From positions 62,001 to 126,000 of the forward strand of contig NZ_FNFE01000009.1 in the NCBI RefSeq assembly GCF_900100335.1: a stretch of DNA of 64,000 nucleotides, given 5' to 3'. Shown one piece after another: positions 62,048 to 64,000 of the stretch. The DNA is from Natronorubrum texcoconense (GTDB lineage Archaea > Halobacteriota > Halobacteria > Halobacteriales > Natrialbaceae). The notes under the pieces are model-generated. The model saw only the letters and a program-made list of their open reading frames with translations. It did not search any database and was not told the DNA's origin. Made by a program: the position numbers and the translations under genes. Numbering within the stretch: position 1 is the stretch's first letter; every line of letters begins with the position of its first letter.

Positions 62048-62280
62048 TCGTCTCGTGGTGTAATTCCTGCTTGTGCACGCGGGCTCCGGTCGAGAGCAAC
62101 GGGTTGGACCGTGATTTGCAACTCTACCGATTCGCCGATGTGCTCCTCGGTCGCCACAGTTACTGTCCCGTCAAACAGTTTCATTGTGGTATCGTTGAAT
62201 TTGACGACTACGGTTTGCGTGTACACTGTCCCCTGGTATTGGGCGTTCGGGTGTATCTCTTCTATCGTTCTAGATATCAC
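61954..62280 (-). CDS. hypothetical protein, possibly with extended 3' end
   Basis: The frame starts at a GTG with MISRTIEEIHPNAQYQGTV and has plausible beta strands (VVVKFNDTTMKLFDGTVTVAT, from VVVKFND to TVTVAT). A TATA-like box (TGCATATCC on the minus strand, 62305-62313) lies 29 bp upstream. The last 35 residues are Ser-rich and antisense to the acetyltransferase gene. This suggests that the original stop codon was lost. Function unknown. Confidence 0.5.
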   Translation of the reverse strand: MISRTIEEIHPNAQYQGTVYTQTVVVKFNDTTMKLFDGTVTVATEEHIGESVELQITVQPVALDRSPRAQAGITPRDDYSSSVYTASSYCSPSIVTSPVSVRSKPSPS

Positions 62281-62331
62281 ATATCGATGTTCGTTGGTTG
62301 CCCTGGATATGCAGTCACGGTGAATCCATTA

Positions 62332-62931
62332 TTACCGGTAATTACAGTCATGTCTTATCCGCTTGATTTCGCGCACGTAAGCGTATCCACCACCATCGAA
62401 ATCCGGAATACGGTGGGCGTCACCGTGTTTGATAGTCCGGTAGACGACACCCGTAATCCCTTCCGATGACGATACGCCGAATTTTGCATATCGGGATCCA
62501 CTAACCGTTACCTGCTGGCCACTCAACCGAACCTGGCTCAGAAGCCGTTCGCCGGCGTTCCGGAAAACAGTAGAAACCGTAGGAATCAACAGGTGCTGTT
62601 TCCGAGAGTTTGTACTGATATGTTTCCCGGTTTCTAGATCGATGCGATCCGCCCCCTTCCAATCAGCTGCCCATAACGTCGTCCCTTCGCACCACACATC
62701 GACGTAACAATTCGTATCACCCGCTGGTGCGCGGAGCGCTTCGGCTTTTCAACGGCGGGTTCCATCGGTGTTGAACTCCCAGATATTTTGGCTCGAGGTG
62801 ACGTTCCCATCGGGATCAAGTAATACAACGACGGTATCTGCTACCTGAATCGTCGATTCAATCGCTGCCGGAAGACAGATCCGATTATCGTCGATGACGA
62901 GCCTACGCCCGTCTTGTGTTACGGCAGTCAT
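62332..62931 (-). pseudogene. nonsense-disrupted hypothetical gene
   Basis: The frame begins MTAVTQDGRRLVIDDN and after 60 codons meets an in-frame TGA (62749-62751). The same frame then continues without interruption for about 138 more codons, first with KAEALRAPAGDTNCYVDVW, which reads as ordinary protein. The context TRR-stop-KAEA would be explained by TGG to TGA, losing a Trp. The part after KHISTNSRK looks less conserved in type and may be a second fusion. No function known. Confidence 0.65.
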
Positions 62932-63010
62932 TGTGGTGGTTCGCGTTGAGTGTAGCAGTTATCGGAGTCGATTCTCTCTCGAAATTTGGGCCATATTTCC
63001 GGTGACCGCT

Positions 63011-63703
63011 TCAGGTAACGGAGCGGGAATTTAGGTCGAAATACGACCGGAGCGTATCATCGGTTTCCTGGCGATTCTGAGACAGCGGCAATGGTGACTC
63101 CCAGAGGAAGACGCCACCGTCCGCACAGTCGTCGACTCGCCACGCCGGTGCGTGCAACAACCGTTCCCGGCCGATCCGGTCAGCCATGTTCGGTCCGAAT
63201 CCGTTCACCCAGTATATCTCCTCCAGACGACCCGCCTCGAATCCCTCAGCAGTGAGAGATGACTCGTCGAGGTACGTGTCTCCATAGACGTACCTCGGCG
63301 AGAGATAGTCGTACAACTCGACAACAAAGTCGTGAATAAGGGCTGGCTGCTCGTTTTGCCATGGCTTCACATACCACTCGTCAACCGAGAGTGAAAGATT
63401 CGGAACGGACGGACGATCAGCTGCCCAGCCGTGAATGTGAATTCCGACATTGAGATCGTCGTACCACAACCATATCGTGCCGCCGGTCGCTCCGGCGATG
63501 CTGTCGATTGCGTCATCGATTGAACAATCGTATCGAATTCCGTTTATCGCCTCGGTAGTATAGCCGAACTGAGTCGTATCCTCGCTGTCAGGTGGTGACC
63601 GCGAACATTGCAACTCATCGAAACAAAACTGGAGCAATCTCTCGATACCCCGAGATCGTAGCTCTTCCTCGAGCAGATACGGGATGGATAGGAGCTCACT
63701 CAT
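63011..63703 (-). CDS. putative immunity protein of a polymorphic toxin
   Basis: The 230-residue protein is mixed alpha/beta and not very acidic. The C-terminal segment YWVNGFGPNMADRIGRERLLHAPAW contains an IGRERLL-x-AP pattern that I recall from immunity proteins of bacterial polymorphic toxins (Imm52-like), but this is from memory. The ATG overlaps the upstream putative toxin stop by eight bases (ATGAGTGA), as expected for a tightly coupled toxin-immunity pair. Codon use is lower in GC than the housekeeping genes. Confidence 0.6.
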   Translation of the reverse strand: MSELLSIPYLLEEELRSRGIERLLQFCFDELQCSRSPPDSEDTTQFGYTTEAINGIRYDCSIDDAIDSIAGATGGTIWLWYDDLNVGIHIHGWAADRPSVPNLSLSVDEWYVKPWQNEQPALIHDFVVELYDYLSPRYVYGDTYLDESSLTAEGFEAGRLEEIYWVNGFGPNMADRIGRERLLHAPAWRVDDCADGGVFLWESPLPLSQNRQETDDTLRSYFDLNSRSVT

Positions 63704-64000
63704 TGTAGATTTCTATCTCAACGTCGTTGGCGTCGAGCATACCTTTGATGTCACCGTGGGGTTCTTCTCGGAACGTAACTTCGATCGTTCCTCCTTCAGC
63801 GTCTGTGTACTGCTGGTAATGACCGATCTGATTCTCCAAATCAGTGTATCTATCGCTCCCTGCCGCAGCTTGAGTGTAATCTCCACTCTTCGTTTCGATT
63901 ACTCGACCATCGGCAGTCTCGATATCAATCTCGCCACGCGAATGTGGATTTGACTTCCCGATGGCCTCGACGTTATCAGTGCCACGAGACACAGCAACCT
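63696..64000 (-). CDS. C-terminal part of a putative nuclease toxin (partial, runs off the window)
   Basis: The frame stays open to the right edge, so only the last 101 or so residues are seen. They contain GEIDIETADGRVIETKSGDY, a PD-(D/E)xK-like pattern with Asp followed by ETK, then LENQIGHYQQYTDAEGGTIEV. The end, NDVEIEIYNE, closes the fold. That is the layout of restriction-endonuclease-fold toxin domains at the tips of large secreted or surface proteins. The GTG at 63992 is possible but unlikely to be the true start. Confidence 0.6.
   Translation of the reverse strand, partial: VAVSRGTDNVEAIGKSNPHSRGEIDIETADGRVIETKSGDYTQAAAGSDRYTDLENQIGHYQQYTDAEGGTIEVTFREEPHGDIKGMLDANDVEIEIYNE

Noticed and set aside
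1-64000. CRISPR arrays, complete insertion sequences, rRNA or tRNA genes
   Set aside because: I looked for regularly spaced repeats, transposase motifs and tRNA arms on both strands and found none that hold up.

Overview
The window reads as a chromosomal segment of a halophilic archaeon (class Halobacteria). The evidence is very high GC, abundant CTCGAG-type codon pairs, strongly acidic proteins, TATA-like boxes lying 24-31 bp upstream of start codons (leaderless transcripts), and a typical archaeal gene set: DNA polymerase D large subunit, thermosome, RIO1 kinase, Pno1-like KH protein, aIF1 and Hef. I cannot name the genus. No rRNA, tRNA or CRISPR array was seen.

Layout. 0.2-11 kb: Hef helicase-nuclease, an HTTM membrane protein, a Tat-exported PBP4-like peptidase, a dolichol-kinase-like protein, and a CBS protein in an operon with glycyl-tRNA synthetase. 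11-19 kb: small haloarchaeal hypotheticals and a five-gene peptide ABC importer transcribed leftwards (binding protein, two permeases, two ATPases). 19.4-25 kb: a PPC-domain protein one base upstream of polC (DP2), which carries a 494-residue intein with a homing-endonuclease domain. 25-25.5 kb: a non-coding stretch packed with triloop hairpins. 25.5-31 kb: alpha/beta hydrolase, rubredoxin-like protein, PanE, NifU-like scaffold, small hypotheticals, an 0.8 kb gene-free stretch and a PHP phosphoesterase. 31-38.6 kb: RecJ-like DHH nuclease, the hemC-cobA-hemD tetrapyrrole operon, truncated globin, prephenate dehydratase, Bcp peroxiredoxin and Hsp20. 38.7-45 kb: LeuRS, DUF2071 protein, ornithine cyclodeaminase/alanine dehydrogenase family, and an MFS carrier. 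44.8-45.6 kb: a toxin-antitoxin-like pair whose TATA box sits between two matching palindromes. 45.9-50.5 kb: thermosome, Pno1-like KH protein, metallophosphoesterase and RIO1. 50.7-61.5 kb: ferredoxin, NAD-dependent DNA ligase, MFS carrier, ArsA/Get3-like ATPase, ABC-2 exporter, UvrC and aIF1. 61.5-64 kb: an acetyltransferase, then a degraded accessory zone ending in what looks like a polymorphic-toxin C-terminus with its immunity gene.

Most of the window is housekeeping. The signals worth a second look are: (1) the DP2 intein, which ends in Gly-Gln instead of His-Asn and is flanked on both sides by extein sequence with foreign codon use, suggesting co-conversion; (2) a family of short palindromes with mostly 3-nt loops, dense at 25.0-25.4 kb and recurring inside or beside genes at 14.2, 28.9 and 45.9 kb; (3) a 113-bp element with about 20-bp terminal inverted repeats at 48.57-48.68 kb; (4) paired operators around the TATA box of the toxin-antitoxin-like operon; (5) the toxin/immunity locus with a nonsense-mutated pseudogene at the right edge.
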